From positions 1,860,001 through 1,924,000 of the forward strand of contig NZ_CP104067.1 in the NCBI RefSeq assembly GCF_026651875.1: a DNA stretch of 64,000 nucleotides, given 5' to 3'. The translations under genes and the position numbers were made by a program. Origin of the DNA: Alicyclobacillus fastidiosus. GTDB taxonomy: Bacteria > Bacillota > Bacilli > Alicyclobacillales > Alicyclobacillaceae. Below, one piece after another: positions 52,113-62,120 of this stretch (its first letter is position 1; each line of letters opens with the position of its first letter). The notes beneath the pieces were generated by a model. The model was given only the letters and a program-made list of their open reading frames with translations. It ran no database searches and had not been told where the DNA came from.

Positions 52113-53227
52113 CGCGATTCCCCCTCTTCTTTGGCCGCTTGGCGAGCCGACCAAACTTTTTCGGCAGCCGCCTCGAGGGCGTCCAATGGGTGCCTGACGG
52201 CGCGGACGAAGTCAATGTGTCTGCCCGATCGGCGCAACTGGTTGACCAGTTTTTTTTGCTCGTCCGTCTCAAATGCGGAAAACAGGATGACCTGTTGTGG
52301 CATCGACTGCTGATGCCTGACGAGATAAGTCAGAATCGCAGAGAGCGACTCTGTGGCGTACGGTTGTACGTGGCCGAGCAGGGAGCGAAGCGAGGCGCCG
52401 CTCATCCGTCCGGGCAGGGATACCCCGCGTCGGCCGACGATTGAGGCGTTGCTCGCAAAGGATAGGCGGGCTCCGGCTCGCTCAAGGGAGAGCGCGACAT
52501 CGGTGAGGTACCCGACGAGCTCTTCGAACGGATCGCGCGCGCTGCCCTTCCAGTGTGGTTCGGTCGTCTGTGCGTTGAGGATGAGTAGGACATCCAATTC
52601 CGTTGACGAAAAGAACTGCTTGGCCACCAGTTTTCCGAGCCGAGCGGTCGCGCGCCAGTGAATGTGGCGGGCGGGATCGGACGCTTGGTACGGACGAACC
52701 CCTTTGAACATCGTCTCGTCTGGAAACAGCCATCGGTCAACCGCTTGTTCTCCTTGTTTCGCGAAACGCTGCAGATGGTTCGGGCAGGCTTCTGGGTTCG
52801 GACGTACCGCGATATGCGCGATGGGGTGGTCGTACACGTACGCGTTTCGCAGCCCGATGCCTTCGTGCATTCGCACAAACACGTCCTTGACGGCGGCGGG
52901 GCCGCGGTGAAACCCGTAGAGCGTAAACTCGATCTGAACGCGCCGCCGCATGAGGACGTACGTCGTAAAGACGAGGTGATGCGCGCCGACGTTTTGCAGC
53001 GTGGACAACTCACGCGGCAGATTGACGTGGACCTCCGCGAATGGAATCGGCAGCCAGGAGCGATTGACGAGCGTCACCTTCAAAGGCACTGCCTCGCTGA
53101 TGTCGCACTCGTGCCGAGGGAAGTCCACGATACAATCCACTTTGTCCTGTACGACACTCGCCCACCACCGGGGCCAAACCCAAATCATGATGGCGACGAT
53201 GAAAACGAGCCAGAGCACAGTGAGCAT
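52109..53227 (-). CDS. DUF58-domain membrane-anchored protein
   Basis: A 372-aa protein with one N-terminal span and the DUF58 motif FKGVRPYQASDPARHIHWRA followed by a VWA-like region (ELDVLLILNAQT). DUF58 proteins are partners of MoxR ATPases. It is between the MoxR gene and the DUF4129 gene. Confidence 0.9.
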   Translation of the reverse strand: MLTVLWLVFIVAIMIWVWPRWWASVVQDKVDCIVDFPRHECDISEAVPLKVTLVNRSWLPIPFAEVHVNLPRELSTLQNVGAHHLVFTTYVLMRRRVQIEFTLYGFHRGPAAVKDVFVRMHEGIGLRNAYVYDHPIAHIAVRPNPEACPNHLQRFAKQGEQAVDRWLFPDETMFKGVRPYQASDPARHIHWRATARLGKLVAKQFFSSTELDVLLILNAQTTEPHWKGSARDPFEELVGYLTDVALSLERAGARLSFASNASIVGRRGVSLPGRMSGASLRSLLGHVQPYATESLSAILTYLVRHQQSMPQQVILFSAFETDEQKKLVNQLRRSGRHIDFVRAVRHPLDALEAAAEKVWSARQAAKEEGESR

Positions 53228-53230
53228 GCC

Positions 53231-54196
53231 TTACACCTCGGCCCGCTCGTTTGGCACCGGGACGCCCTGGAGAACGTCTTCGATCACGCGCTTGGCGCCG
53301 TCCTCCCCCATCCAGTCGATGTTCAAGTGCAGGCGGTGCGCCATCGCCGGATAAAACGCGCGTTTCACGTCGTCCGGCGTGACAAATTTGCGCTGGGCCA
53401 AGTAGGCGAGTGCCTGTGCATATTGCGTGAGTGCGACGATGGCGCGAGGACTCGCCCCCAGCTGGACTTGGTCGTGGGTGCGCGTCGCGCGGCCCAACTG
53501 AACGATGTATCGCAACACGTCATCGCTGACGATGATTTGCCGGACTTCCTTCTGCGCCTTTACGACGTCCTGTTCGGCGAGGACCGGGGAGAGTTCCTCG
53601 TCCTCTGTAAACACCACCCTGCGGACCATTTCAACCTCTTCCTCGGCCTCGATATAGCCGAGGTTCAACTGCACCAGAAAGCGGTCGAGCTGTGCTTCAG
53701 GGAGCGGAAAGACGCCCTGTGACTCAATCGGATTGGCGGTGGCAATCACGAAGAAGGGCTTCGGTAGACTGTAGGTGGTTCCGTCTGCAGAGACCTGCCG
53801 TTCCGCCATCGCCTCTAATAGTGCGGACTGAGTGCGGGGCGTCGCGCGGTTGATCTCGTCCATCAGGAGGACATTCGTGAAGATGGGCCCGCGATGGAAC
53901 ATAAATCGGTTGTCGCCGGGGTTGAATACGGTGGCGCCGACGACGTCCGCAGGGAGCAAATCGGGCGTTCCTTGAACGCGGCAAAAGGCTAGTCCAAAGA
54001 CTTTTGCCAGGCTCGCTGCGAGTCGGGTCTTGCCTGTTCCTGGCACGTCCTGAAGCAGCACGTGCCCCCCGGCGAGGCAGGCGGCCGTCACCAGTTCGAG
54101 GGTCGCGCGCTGACCTACGATTTTTTTGGACAACTGTTCGATGATATCCGGAATTCGAGCCTGCGTCGGCGTGATGGATGAGTCAGTCAAACACAT
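53231..54196 (-). CDS. MoxR-family AAA+ ATPase
   Basis: A 321-aa AAA+ protein: Walker A QDVPGTGKTRLA, Walker B VLLMDEINRATPRTQSALLEAM, sensor 1 FFVIATANPIE and the lid with a LGASPRAIVALTQYAQ segment. MoxR proteins act as chaperones for metal insertion or complex assembly with VWA/DUF58 partners. First gene of a three-gene minus-strand operon. Confidence 0.95.
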   Translation of the reverse strand: MCLTDSSITPTQARIPDIIEQLSKKIVGQRATLELVTAACLAGGHVLLQDVPGTGKTRLAASLAKVFGLAFCRVQGTPDLLPADVVGATVFNPGDNRFMFHRGPIFTNVLLMDEINRATPRTQSALLEAMAERQVSADGTTYSLPKPFFVIATANPIESQGVFPLPEAQLDRFLVQLNLGYIEAEEEVEMVRRVVFTEDEELSPVLAEQDVVKAQKEVRQIIVSDDVLRYIVQLGRATRTHDQVQLGASPRAIVALTQYAQALAYLAQRKFVTPDDVKRAFYPAMAHRLHLNIDWMGEDGAKRVIEDVLQGVPVPNERAEV

Positions 54197-54238
54197 AACA
54201 CCCTTTCCAATTCCCTACATGCCATTCTACCTTGATTT

Positions 54239-55405
54239 TTACTGAAAGAACCAGCCGTGACAAAACAGCGCCGCCCCAAATGCGGCGGTACTTCCAAACG
54301 CGAGCATCAAGGCCGATACCCAGGGCAACCTCGCGCTCGCGGAGCGGTTGAGAAGAAAGCCGGGAACGAACGCGGGCCAGAGGATGCAGAGGAATCTCAG
54401 GACGCTTTTCAGCGGATCTCCGAAGATGTAGGCGCAAGCTGAGAGCAGGAGGATGCCCGCCATCCACAGCGCGCTTTCGAGGCTTTCGACGACCTGTTCT
54501 TCACGCGTTACGCGCCACGTGCCGTCCGCCATGGCGAAGCGGATGATCTGGACGATGACGAGGCCCATCATCAAGGCCACGACGAGGGTGTCAAGCGTCA
54601 GCGGATAGCGGATAAACGACTCCAGTACGTTGACAAACGGCGCTCGCCAACTCCGCTCCCAGGTGTCTTCTGCGGCGAGAATGGCGAACGGGGTGTGGAC
54701 GGTCGCGTACAGGTAGGCCTCATAAATGAGCGGGACGACGCCCGCGGCGGCCACGTACCCAAGCGCCCGCCACCAGAGGCGCAGGCGGATGAATCGCAAG
54801 GTGAAGGCGATGCAGAAGACGCCGAGATCGTGCATGCTCGTCGCGATCATGACGCCGACGAGCGATAGACTGTAGCTCCGCCACGCCCGCGGCTGGCGCA
54901 GTCCATACATGATGAGAAGGATACCGAACAGCGAAAACGTCTCGGTATACAGGGAACTGAAGTAGATTGCGCAGGGATTGACGGCAAACAGGATGACAGC
55001 GACCGACTTGAGTGCCGGCTGCTCGCGCTCGACGAGGCCATACATGAGCCAAAGGGAGCAAAAAAACAGGATTTCCACGAGGACTAGCGCACCAATCGGG
55101 GACAGCAGGCGAATGATCACCGGAAGGCCTGGAAAGAAGGCTGCCGCGCGATATGCCGGGCTAAATGGAACGACGTTTCCCGTGATGGCGAACGCCTGTT
55201 GCGCGTGTGCGGGAATGAGATATCCGTATTTGGCGATATAGATAAACCATTGCGAGTCCCACTGCATGAAGTCATCCGCAATGGAGTGGGTGAGCGTCAA
55301 GCGGTTCGCTGACGGCGCAATCGGGCCGAGGATGCCGAACAAGATGACCAGGGCGTGCAGCCCGTAGGCAAACAGGACATGCTGCGTGCGTTTCGAGAGT
55401 GTCAT
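54239..55405 (-). CDS. PIG-V-like mannosyltransferase, membrane
   Basis: A 388-aa protein with about ten spans. The N-terminal WDSQWFIYIAKYGY is the catalytic Asp loop of PIG-V-like (GT76) glycosyltransferases; FFPGLPVIIR and NPCAIYFSSLYTETFSL also match. It probably moves a sugar from a lipid carrier to a wall or lipid acceptor. It ends 43 bases upstream of the MoxR start (same strand). Confidence 0.78.
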   Translation of the reverse strand: MTLSKRTQHVLFAYGLHALVILFGILGPIAPSANRLTLTHSIADDFMQWDSQWFIYIAKYGYLIPAHAQQAFAITGNVVPFSPAYRAAAFFPGLPVIIRLLSPIGALVLVEILFFCSLWLMYGLVEREQPALKSVAVILFAVNPCAIYFSSLYTETFSLFGILLIMYGLRQPRAWRSYSLSLVGVMIATSMHDLGVFCIAFTLRFIRLRLWWRALGYVAAAGVVPLIYEAYLYATVHTPFAILAAEDTWERSWRAPFVNVLESFIRYPLTLDTLVVALMMGLVIVQIIRFAMADGTWRVTREEQVVESLESALWMAGILLLSACAYIFGDPLKSVLRFLCILWPAFVPGFLLNRSASARLPWVSALMLAFGSTAAFGAALFCHGWFFQ

Positions 55406-55652
55406 GATTCAGTCAGTCTCCATTGCTCTCTGGATTCGTCATCTTAGTCTGCCATTGTTTCAAAAGGAATGGAATCTTCTGTTCGGTTTTCGGTACAATT
55501 GGGATGGATTTTCTCGCGCATTTTCGTCACCGCGAATCATGTCGATAGGCGGTTCCGAAGCGGGCATTGGGGCAAGCGCTTTCGGTGGAAGGAATGCCGA
55601 CTTGACCGAAGTTTCGGACGAAAAATAAGCTGGATGGAACAAAAGGTCAAGA
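55406..55652. other. Divergent intergenic region
   Basis: No gene. A short inverted repeat (CCGAAGTTTCGG) is at about 55,605-55,616. The promoter of the PIG-V-like gene should be here too. Confidence 0.35.
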
Positions 55653-55681
55653 TTTGACGTTCTTCGACATTTTGCGTAGAA
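55653..55681 (+). promoter_or_regulatory. Possible sigma-A promoter of odhA
   Basis: TTGACG, a 17-base spacer and TAGAAA. About 150 bases before the odhA start. Confidence 0.4.
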
Positions 55682-55829
55682 ATTCCGAGTGTGGTATACA
55701 TAGTGATCGGAATTGGGATTTGTTATCCCCCGAACCGGGCGTTCCTATACGATTGTCCCATGCATAATGGCGCAAAATGGTTTATTGTTATTTTGGTACG
55801 CCTAGAGACACGGAAGAAGGGTTTACACA

Positions 55830-58634
55830 ATGGAGAACGAACACCCATCAGAAACCCAATCGTTTTGGCAACAATTTTTTGGGCCGAACTTTGGGTATAT
55901 CCTCGAGCTGTATGAATCCTACCGCGAGAACCCGGAGTCGGTGAGCGCGGATACCCGTGCGCTGTTTGCCACATATGGCGATCCAAATACAGCGCTCTCA
56001 CTTCGTGTGCAGTCGACTCAAACCGGGCAGGCACCATTCTCCGTCTCGCCTGAACGCATTGCGCAGGTTATCGATTTGGCACGCAGCATTCGCGTCCACG
56101 GCCATCTCGCTGCTGCCACAGACCCACTCCATCCTAAAGGTTCCGTTCCTCAACTTGAAACGTCCACGCACGGCATCGGTGACGCCGACCTGAGTGAACT
56201 GCCGGCGAGTGTCGTGTTGCGCGACGCGCCAGCCGACGTACGGTCAGCCCGCGATGCTATCGATAGATTGCGCCAAGCGTATTGCGGCCGTCACGGATAT
56301 GAGTTCCAACACCTGACGGACGAAACGGAGATCGCATGGCTGCAGCAACAGGTAGAAAGCGGACGGCTCTTTGCTCCGCTCTCGTCCGACGAGAAGAAAG
56401 AGCTGTACGCGAGCCTCGCCAAGACCGAGCTGTTCGAGAAGTTTATGCACCGGCGCTTCGTCGGCCAAAAGCGATTCTCGGTCGAAGGGCTCGACGCACT
56501 TGTCCCGGTCGTTCAAAAAGTGACGGACTCGGCTCTGGAACAAGGGATCTCGACTGTGGTCATCGGGATGGCGCACCGCGGACGCCTCAACGTCTTGGCG
56601 CACGTCGTTCAGAAGCCGTACGAGCGGATTTTTTCGGAGTTTCACGCAGGCAACAACTTTGCCAGCGAGGAAGAGATGCAGGAGTACGAGCTCGGGTGGG
56701 GCGGTGACGTCAAATACCACCAAGGTTGGCGCCATGAGTTTCAGAAGGCGGACGGCAGTCTCGCTCGCATCATCCTAGCGAATAACCCAAGTCACCTCGA
56801 GGTGGCGAATCCGGTCGTCGAAGGCATCGCGCGAGCCGCGCAAGAAGACCGGACGAACCCTGGTCTCCCGCAGCAGGACGTCACGAGGGCGATTCCGGTC
56901 GTCATCCACGGGGACGCTGCATTTCCCGGGGAAGGCGTCGTGACGGAAACGCTCAATTTCTCGCAGATTCCGGGCTACTACACAGGTGGCACGGTGCACA
57001 TCATCGCGAACAACCACGTCGGCTTCACGGCGGACCCTGAGCAAGGTCGTTCGACGCGCTATGCCAGCGACCCGGCAAAGGGATACGAAATCCCGATTGT
57101 CCACGTGTCCGCGGACGACCCGGAAGCGTGCCTGGCCGCTGCACGGTTGGCGTTCTTGTACCGCGAGACGTTCCACAAGGACTTTCTCATCGACTTAATT
57201 GGCTACCGCCGCTGGGGTCACAACGAAACCGATGATCCGAGCATGACACAGCCAGTTCTGTATACCCTCATCAATGAGCGCCCGACGGTCAAGGCGCTGT
57301 ACGGCGAGCAACTGCAGGCTGAGGGCGTTCTCTCGTCGGAGCAGATTGCAAGCGTTGACAGTGAGATAAGCGCGGCGCTCATGGAGGCGTTTCAGAAGCT
57401 GCCGGACATGCACCACCACGCGCCAATTACCGATTTTTCCGCACCGCAAGTAGAGGTGTCGAAAGTCAGTCTGGAGACCTTGCGCGAAATGAACCAGGCA
57501 CTCCTGCAAACGCCGGAGGACTTCACTACGTATCCGAAATTAAAGCGGATTCTGGAGCGCCGCACGGACGCGATTGACAACGGGGATATCGATTGGGCAC
57601 ACGCAGAGGCACTGGCCTTCGCCACGATTCTGCAAGCCGGTACGCCGATTCGTCTGACGGGTCAGGATTCGGAGCGCGGAACCTTTGGACAACGCCACTT
57701 GGTCCTGCACGATGTCAACGACGGTCATAAATACACTCCGCTGCAACACCTGCCTGGCGCACAGGCAAGCTTTATCGTGTACAATAGCCCGCTTTCCGAG
57801 ACGGGCGTTATCGGCTTCGAGTACGGCTACAACGTCGAGGCGCCGGAAACGCTGGTTCTCTGGGAGGCGCAGTTCGGTGATTTTGCCAACGTGGCGCAGC
57901 CGATGATCGACCAGTTTATCGCGGCGGGTCGCGCAAAGTGGGCCGAAGCGTCCGGACTAGTCCTGCTTCTTCCACACGGCTACGAGGGGCAGGCGTCGGA
58001 ACACTCGAGCGCGCGTGTCGAACGCTTTTTGCAACTGGCCGCTAAGAACAATCTGTTTATCGCAAATGTCACGAGTTCGGCGCAGTACTTCCACTTGCTC
58101 CGCCTGCAAGCGGCGCGCCTTGGAAAGAACGCTCGTCCGCTGGTCGTCATGACACCAAAGAGCTTGCTTCGCAACGTTCGGGCCGCGTCCAAGGGAATCG
58201 AGTTGGCTGAAGGTCAGTTCCAAACCGTCCTTCACCAGCCGAGCGAACGTGCGAAAAAAGTTACCCGTCTTGTCCTCTCAAGCGGTAAAGTAGGTGTAGA
58301 CTTAACTACAGAGATCGAAAAGCGCGGGGGAGACTTCTCTTGGTTGGCGACGGCGCGCGTGGAACAACTCTATCCTTTCCCCGCCGAGCGGATTCAAGAG
58401 ATCCTAGCACAATACGCAAATCTACGTGAGGTCGTGTGGTTGCAGGAAGAGCCACAGAACGCAGGTGCGTGGTCCTTTGTCGTGACGCGGCTGTTATCCA
58501 TCCTGCCAGCCAACGCTGCCCTGCATTACGTTGGCCGTCCGGAGCAGGCCTTCCCTGCCGAAGGTTCGCCAGACGTCCACAATGCAGAACAAGCGCACAT
58601 CTTAGATGTCGCTCTATCACAACAGACGCTCTGA
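55830..58634 (+). CDS. odhA: 2-oxoglutarate dehydrogenase E1
   Basis: A 934-aa thiamine-diphosphate enzyme, the normal size (E. coli SucA 933). It has an N-terminal subunit-binding stretch (FGYILELYESY), the ThDP site (GMAHRGRLNVLAHV; HGDAAFPGEGVV; NNHVGFTADP), and the transketolase-like C-half (EAQFGDFANVAQPMIDQFI). It decarboxylates 2-oxoglutarate in the TCA cycle. GAAGAAGGG lies upstream. Followed by odhB. Confidence 0.97.
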   Translation: MENEHPSETQSFWQQFFGPNFGYILELYESYRENPESVSADTRALFATYGDPNTALSLRVQSTQTGQAPFSVSPERIAQVIDLARSIRVHGHLAAATDPLHPKGSVPQLETSTHGIGDADLSELPASVVLRDAPADVRSARDAIDRLRQAYCGRHGYEFQHLTDETEIAWLQQQVESGRLFAPLSSDEKKELYASLAKTELFEKFMHRRFVGQKRFSVEGLDALVPVVQKVTDSALEQGISTVVIGMAHRGRLNVLAHVVQKPYERIFSEFHAGNNFASEEEMQEYELGWGGDVKYHQGWRHEFQKADGSLARIILANNPSHLEVANPVVEGIARAAQEDRTNPGLPQQDVTRAIPVVIHGDAAFPGEGVVTETLNFSQIPGYYTGGTVHIIANNHVGFTADPEQGRSTRYASDPAKGYEIPIVHVSADDPEACLAAARLAFLYRETFHKDFLIDLIGYRRWGHNETDDPSMTQPVLYTLINERPTVKALYGEQLQAEGVLSSEQIASVDSEISAALMEAFQKLPDMHHHAPITDFSAPQVEVSKVSLETLREMNQALLQTPEDFTTYPKLKRILERRTDAIDNGDIDWAHAEALAFATILQAGTPIRLTGQDSERGTFGQRHLVLHDVNDGHKYTPLQHLPGAQASFIVYNSPLSETGVIGFEYGYNVEAPETLVLWEAQFGDFANVAQPMIDQFIAAGRAKWAEASGLVLLLPHGYEGQASEHSSARVERFLQLAAKNNLFIANVTSSAQYFHLLRLQAARLGKNARPLVVMTPKSLLRNVRAASKGIELAEGQFQTVLHQPSERAKKVTRLVLSSGKVGVDLTTEIEKRGGDFSWLATARVEQLYPFPAERIQEILAQYANLREVVWLQEEPQNAGAWSFVVTRLLSILPANAALHYVGRPEQAFPAEGSPDVHNAEQAHILDVALSQQTL

Positions 58635-58652
58635 TTGAATGGAGGAAACACA

Positions 58653-59867
58653 ATGGCAGAGGTAAAGGTACCTACGCTGGGTGAGTCGATTGTCGAGGCG
58701 ACAATTGGTCAGTGGTTGAAGAACGAGGGCGACGCGGTTGAATCTGGTGAAGCCATCGCGGAGTTGGAGACGGACAAGGTGAATGTGGAAGTCATCGCCG
58801 AGGAGTCCGGCGTACTAGCCACGATTGCGAAGCAAACGGGCGACACAGTTGCCATCGGTGATACGATTGCCGTCATTCAAGCAGGCACCGGGGCTGCACC
58901 ATCGGTCGCGCCGGCACCAGCGAAGCAGGAGGCCGTGAAGGTGGACACGCCGTCGACGACAGCCGCTTCCGTACCGGCTCAGGCACCGACCGTTCCACCG
59001 GTGGCGAGCGGGGTTCGCGCGACGCCTTCTGTCCGGCGTGCTGCGCTCGAACAGGGCGTTGACGTCAATCAAGTACAGACTGGTCGTGTCGAGTTGGCGA
59101 GCCTCACAGCCGCACCGGCACCTGCACCGAAGGTTCAACCGGCCGTGCAGAATGCTGCAGCCGATAGGGCGGATGAAGAACGCGTTCGCATGACGCGCCG
59201 CCGCATCACCATCGCCAAGCGCCTGGTCGAAGTGCAGCACACCGCCGCGATGTTGACGACCTTCAACGAGGTGGACATGAGTGCGGTCATGGATGTGCGC
59301 AAGCGCCGTAAGGATGCGTTTAAGGATAAGCACGGGGTCGGTCTCGGATTCATGTCCTTCTTTACGAAAGCGGTCGTTGGTGCACTGAAGCAGTTCCCGC
59401 GCCTGAATGCGGAAATTCAAGGCGAAGATATGATCATCAAGCATCACTATGACATCGGAATTGCCGTGGCGACAGAGGGCGGACTTGTCGTACCGGTCGT
59501 GCGCGGTGCAGATAGGTTGTCGTTCGCAGGCATCGAGGGGGAGATTGCTTCCTTGGCGAGCCGCGCGCGGGACAACAAGCTTGGCGTTGAGGATCTGCAG
59601 GGCGGTACATTCACGATTACAAACGGTGGTACGTTCGGAAGTCTCATGTCGACGCCGATTCTGAATGCGCCGCAAGTGGGCATTCTGGGTATGCACGGCA
59701 TCCAGCAACGGCCAGTGGCTGTGAACGGCCAGGTGGAGATTCGCCCTATGATGTACATTGCTCTGTCGTATGACCATCGCATTGTCGACGGTAGTGAGGC
59801 AGTTCGCTTCCTCGTCGCTGTGAAGCAGATGATTGAAGATCCGGAATCCCTCCTGATTGAGGGGTAA
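58653..59867 (+). CDS. odhB: Dihydrolipoamide succinyltransferase E2
   Basis: A 404-aa E2. Lipoyl domain with Lys42 in ETDKVNVEV, an Ala/Pro linker, E1/E3-binding domain at about 125-150 ([14 protein letters not shown]), second linker and catalytic domain ending with HRIVDG (His and Asp of the active site). It moves the succinyl group to CoA. No E3 (lpd) gene follows here. GGAGG precedes ATG. Confidence 0.97.
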   Translation: MAEVKVPTLGESIVEATIGQWLKNEGDAVESGEAIAELETDKVNVEVIAEESGVLATIAKQTGDTVAIGDTIAVIQAGTGAAPSVAPAPAKQEAVKVDTPSTTAASVPAQAPTVPPVASGVRATPSVRRAALEQGVDVNQVQTGRVELASLTAAPAPAPKVQPAVQNAAADRADEERVRMTRRRITIAKRLVEVQHTAAMLTTFNEVDMSAVMDVRKRRKDAFKDKHGVGLGFMSFFTKAVVGALKQFPRLNAEIQGEDMIIKHHYDIGIAVATEGGLVVPVVRGADRLSFAGIEGEIASLASRARDNKLGVEDLQGGTFTITNGGTFGSLMSTPILNAPQVGILGMHGIQQRPVAVNGQVEIRPMMYIALSYDHRIVDGSEAVRFLVAVKQMIEDPESLLIEG

Positions 59868-59923
59868 CGAGTCACCCGGTTTGTGAGTCCTGGATGTTTA
59901 AATTTCATCGATAGTTCTTTGAG

Positions 59924-59953
59924 CGCCTCGCGGGATTCCCCGTGAGGCGTTTC
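59924..59953 (+). terminator. Terminator of odhAB
   Basis: CGCCTCGCGGG and CCCGTGAGGCG stem (one G-U), then TTTCTACTT. Confidence 0.75.
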
Positions 59954-60139
59954 TACTTGTCGCCTATAATAAACAGTGACTGTTACCCAGTCTTGAACAT
60001 AGGTGTATAAAGGAGTTCCATCGACTGAGCAAAAGTGTGGGACATTTCTCCCCGCACGTGCTCGCAGACGATGGCCGATAGGCCTGTTCGCCGCGTGATC
60101 AGTAGGCGAATGAGAGCGGTTCAAGGGAGGATTCGCCAC

Positions 60140-60901
60140 ATGCATGCCACGCCGAGGTGGGCACATCGCGGATACGCCGGTCGCTATCCTGAAAACACAC
60201 TCGTCGCATTCGTCGCTGGAGCGGAAGTTGGGGCGGAGGGAATTGAGTGCGATGTACGTTTGACGAAGGACGGTCAGTTTGTCATTTTGCACGACGAGTG
60301 CGTCGACCGTACGACAAATGGCCATGGGCGCGTCGCTGACCTGTCACTCGAAGAAATCCAAGACTTGGACGCGGGTGCCTGGTTTCACGACGCGTTCGTC
60401 GGCACGCGAATTCCGACATTGGAGACGCTGGTGGACTACATTGCGCAGTACCCGCGACGGATTGCCCTGAATCTCGAGTGGAAGGTCCCGGTGCCGGACG
60501 ATGCACTCATGCGGCGCGCCTTTGACGTGATCTGTCGTGCAGGGATCTTCGAACAGGTACTCCACAGCAGTTTTCACGAGGAGATCTTGCGTGCCATCCG
60601 ACGCGTGATCCCCAACACGCGCGTGGCGCTCTTGACGGAGCCTGGACGCGAAGCGCACGAGGTGATTCAAGCGGCCAAGGCAATCGGGGCTGTAGCCATT
60701 CATCCGGACTTTCGGCAGGTGACCCCGCGATTCGTCCGCAGGGCCCATCAGTCAGGTTTACGAGTACACCCCTATACCGTCGACGATGCCAAGATGATGG
60801 CGTGGATGGAAGAATGCGGAGTGGACGCCATCATCACAAACTGGCCTCTCGAGCACTGGTCAGAGGAGTCCGGTCCAGCCATCTCGCGGCGAGGGTACTG
60901 A
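60140..60901 (+). CDS. Glycerophosphodiester phosphodiesterase
   Basis: A 253-aa GDPD TIM barrel. The signature is WAHRGYAGRYPENTLVAF (His and the HRG motif), then GIECDVRLTKDGQFVILHDE. It cleaves glycerophosphodiesters to glycerol-3-phosphate. No signal peptide, so it acts inside. I use the ATG after AAGGGAGG. Its 3' end overlaps the convergent MFS gene by 68 bases. Confidence 0.92.
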   Translation: MHATPRWAHRGYAGRYPENTLVAFVAGAEVGAEGIECDVRLTKDGQFVILHDECVDRTTNGHGRVADLSLEEIQDLDAGAWFHDAFVGTRIPTLETLVDYIAQYPRRIALNLEWKVPVPDDALMRRAFDVICRAGIFEQVLHSSFHEEILRAIRRVIPNTRVALLTEPGREAHEVIQAAKAIGAVAIHPDFRQVTPRFVRRAHQSGLRVHPYTVDDAKMMAWMEECGVDAIITNWPLEHWSEESGPAISRRGY

Positions 60902-62024
60902 CAAATACCAGAAGTAGAGACGACGGAATCAGCCAAAAGGCCACGTTGATGCCGACCTTGGTGGCCAGAAAGCCGACGAGCCAATTGACGAAGATACTAC
61001 CTATCCCGGAAAATGTCAGTAGCATGCCAATTACGCGGCCAGTCTCACCCGGGAACGCCTGGCTCGCCAGGTGTACGATGGTCGGAAACGTGACCGCAAA
61101 TCCGAACCCAGAAACAACGAATAGAATAGGGCACTGTGGAACGACAAGTCCTGCACCAAAAAACACGAGCGAGAAAACGGAGCTCCAGAGAATGCTCGCA
61201 TAAGATCCGAGCTTGTGGACCCACAGCGGCCCCGTCAACCTCCCGATGGTGAAGGTTAGGTAAAACGCCGTCAAGTACCACGAGCTCGCGGTGAGACTCA
61301 TGCCTTCTGCGTGAACCAGATAGGTGGGCAGCCATGTGGCGGTGCCAACCTCGGCCAGTACGTAAAGCATAATTCCGAGCAGAAGGGCGTAAAACAGTGG
61401 CGCCGTCAGCGCTTGCTGCCTTTTTGCGCTGGTCACCCCGCTTTGCTTTCGGTCTGGCCCGGCAAGGTTGGGAAATCGGTACTGGACAATCGATAGGGCC
61501 GCGAGAATCGTCAGGACGCCCACGTCCAGAAATGGAGTGGACCAGTGGCCGGATTTGGTTGCGAGATAGGTGACGATGGTTGGAAACAAGGTCGCTCCCA
61601 CGCCATAGAAGCCGTGAAGTAAGTTAAATCCGGAGCTCTCCGCCCGCGGCGTCTGCGCGACAGCGGGCACGACGGCGTTGATGGCGATTTCCAGCCAACC
61701 CATAACGAAGCCAAGCGAGAAAAATGCCACCCACAACATGAGAAATGCCGTAGGGAAGGCAATCAGGATGAGCACTGCCCCAAGGGCAATGGACCCGATG
61801 AATAGTGTCCGCTTGAGGCCCACTCGGTGAATGACGAAGCCGCTGGGGAAACTGCCCAAGAGATAACCGATCGAATTCGCCGCAAACAGTGTGCCAAGCT
61901 GTGTGTAGGTAATGTGGATCTGCGCTTGTAACATGGGCCCTGTCGCACTGCGCATCGCGTCAATCGCCCCGTAGAGCAGCATCCCCCACAGTGCAAACAC
62001 AAGCCCAAATCGATAACGCTTCAA
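60834..62024 (-). CDS. MFS transporter, FucP-like
   Basis: A 396-aa protein with about 12 spans. The second loop has the MFS pattern HRVGLKRTLF and the second half has GFGFAVTFPTIVHL, typical of sugar permeases of this branch. Substrate not known. Its C-terminus overlaps the phosphodiesterase end. Confidence 0.85.
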   Translation of the reverse strand: MKRYRFGLVFALWGMLLYGAIDAMRSATGPMLQAQIHITYTQLGTLFAANSIGYLLGSFPSGFVIHRVGLKRTLFIGSIALGAVLILIAFPTAFLMLWVAFFSLGFVMGWLEIAINAVVPAVAQTPRAESSGFNLLHGFYGVGATLFPTIVTYLATKSGHWSTPFLDVGVLTILAALSIVQYRFPNLAGPDRKQSGVTSAKRQQALTAPLFYALLLGIMLYVLAEVGTATWLPTYLVHAEGMSLTASSWYLTAFYLTFTIGRLTGPLWVHKLGSYASILWSSVFSLVFFGAGLVVPQCPILFVVSGFGFAVTFPTIVHLASQAFPGETGRVIGMLLTFSGIGSIFVNWLVGFLATKVGINVAFWLIPSSLLLVFVSTLAARWLDRTPLTSAREASL

Positions 62025-62042
62025 GGTTCACCATCCATTCCA

Positions 62043-62080
62043 ATAAAAAAGCATCCAGGTGATTATACACCTGGATGCTT
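62043..62080 (-). terminator. Terminator of the malic enzyme gene
   Basis: GCATCCAGGTG and CACCTGGATGC, a perfect 11-bp stem; on the minus strand followed by TTTTTTATT. Confidence 0.9.
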
Positions 62081-62120
62081 CGGGAACTTCAAGATATTGA
62101 TGAGTTCCTGGTGGTTAAAC

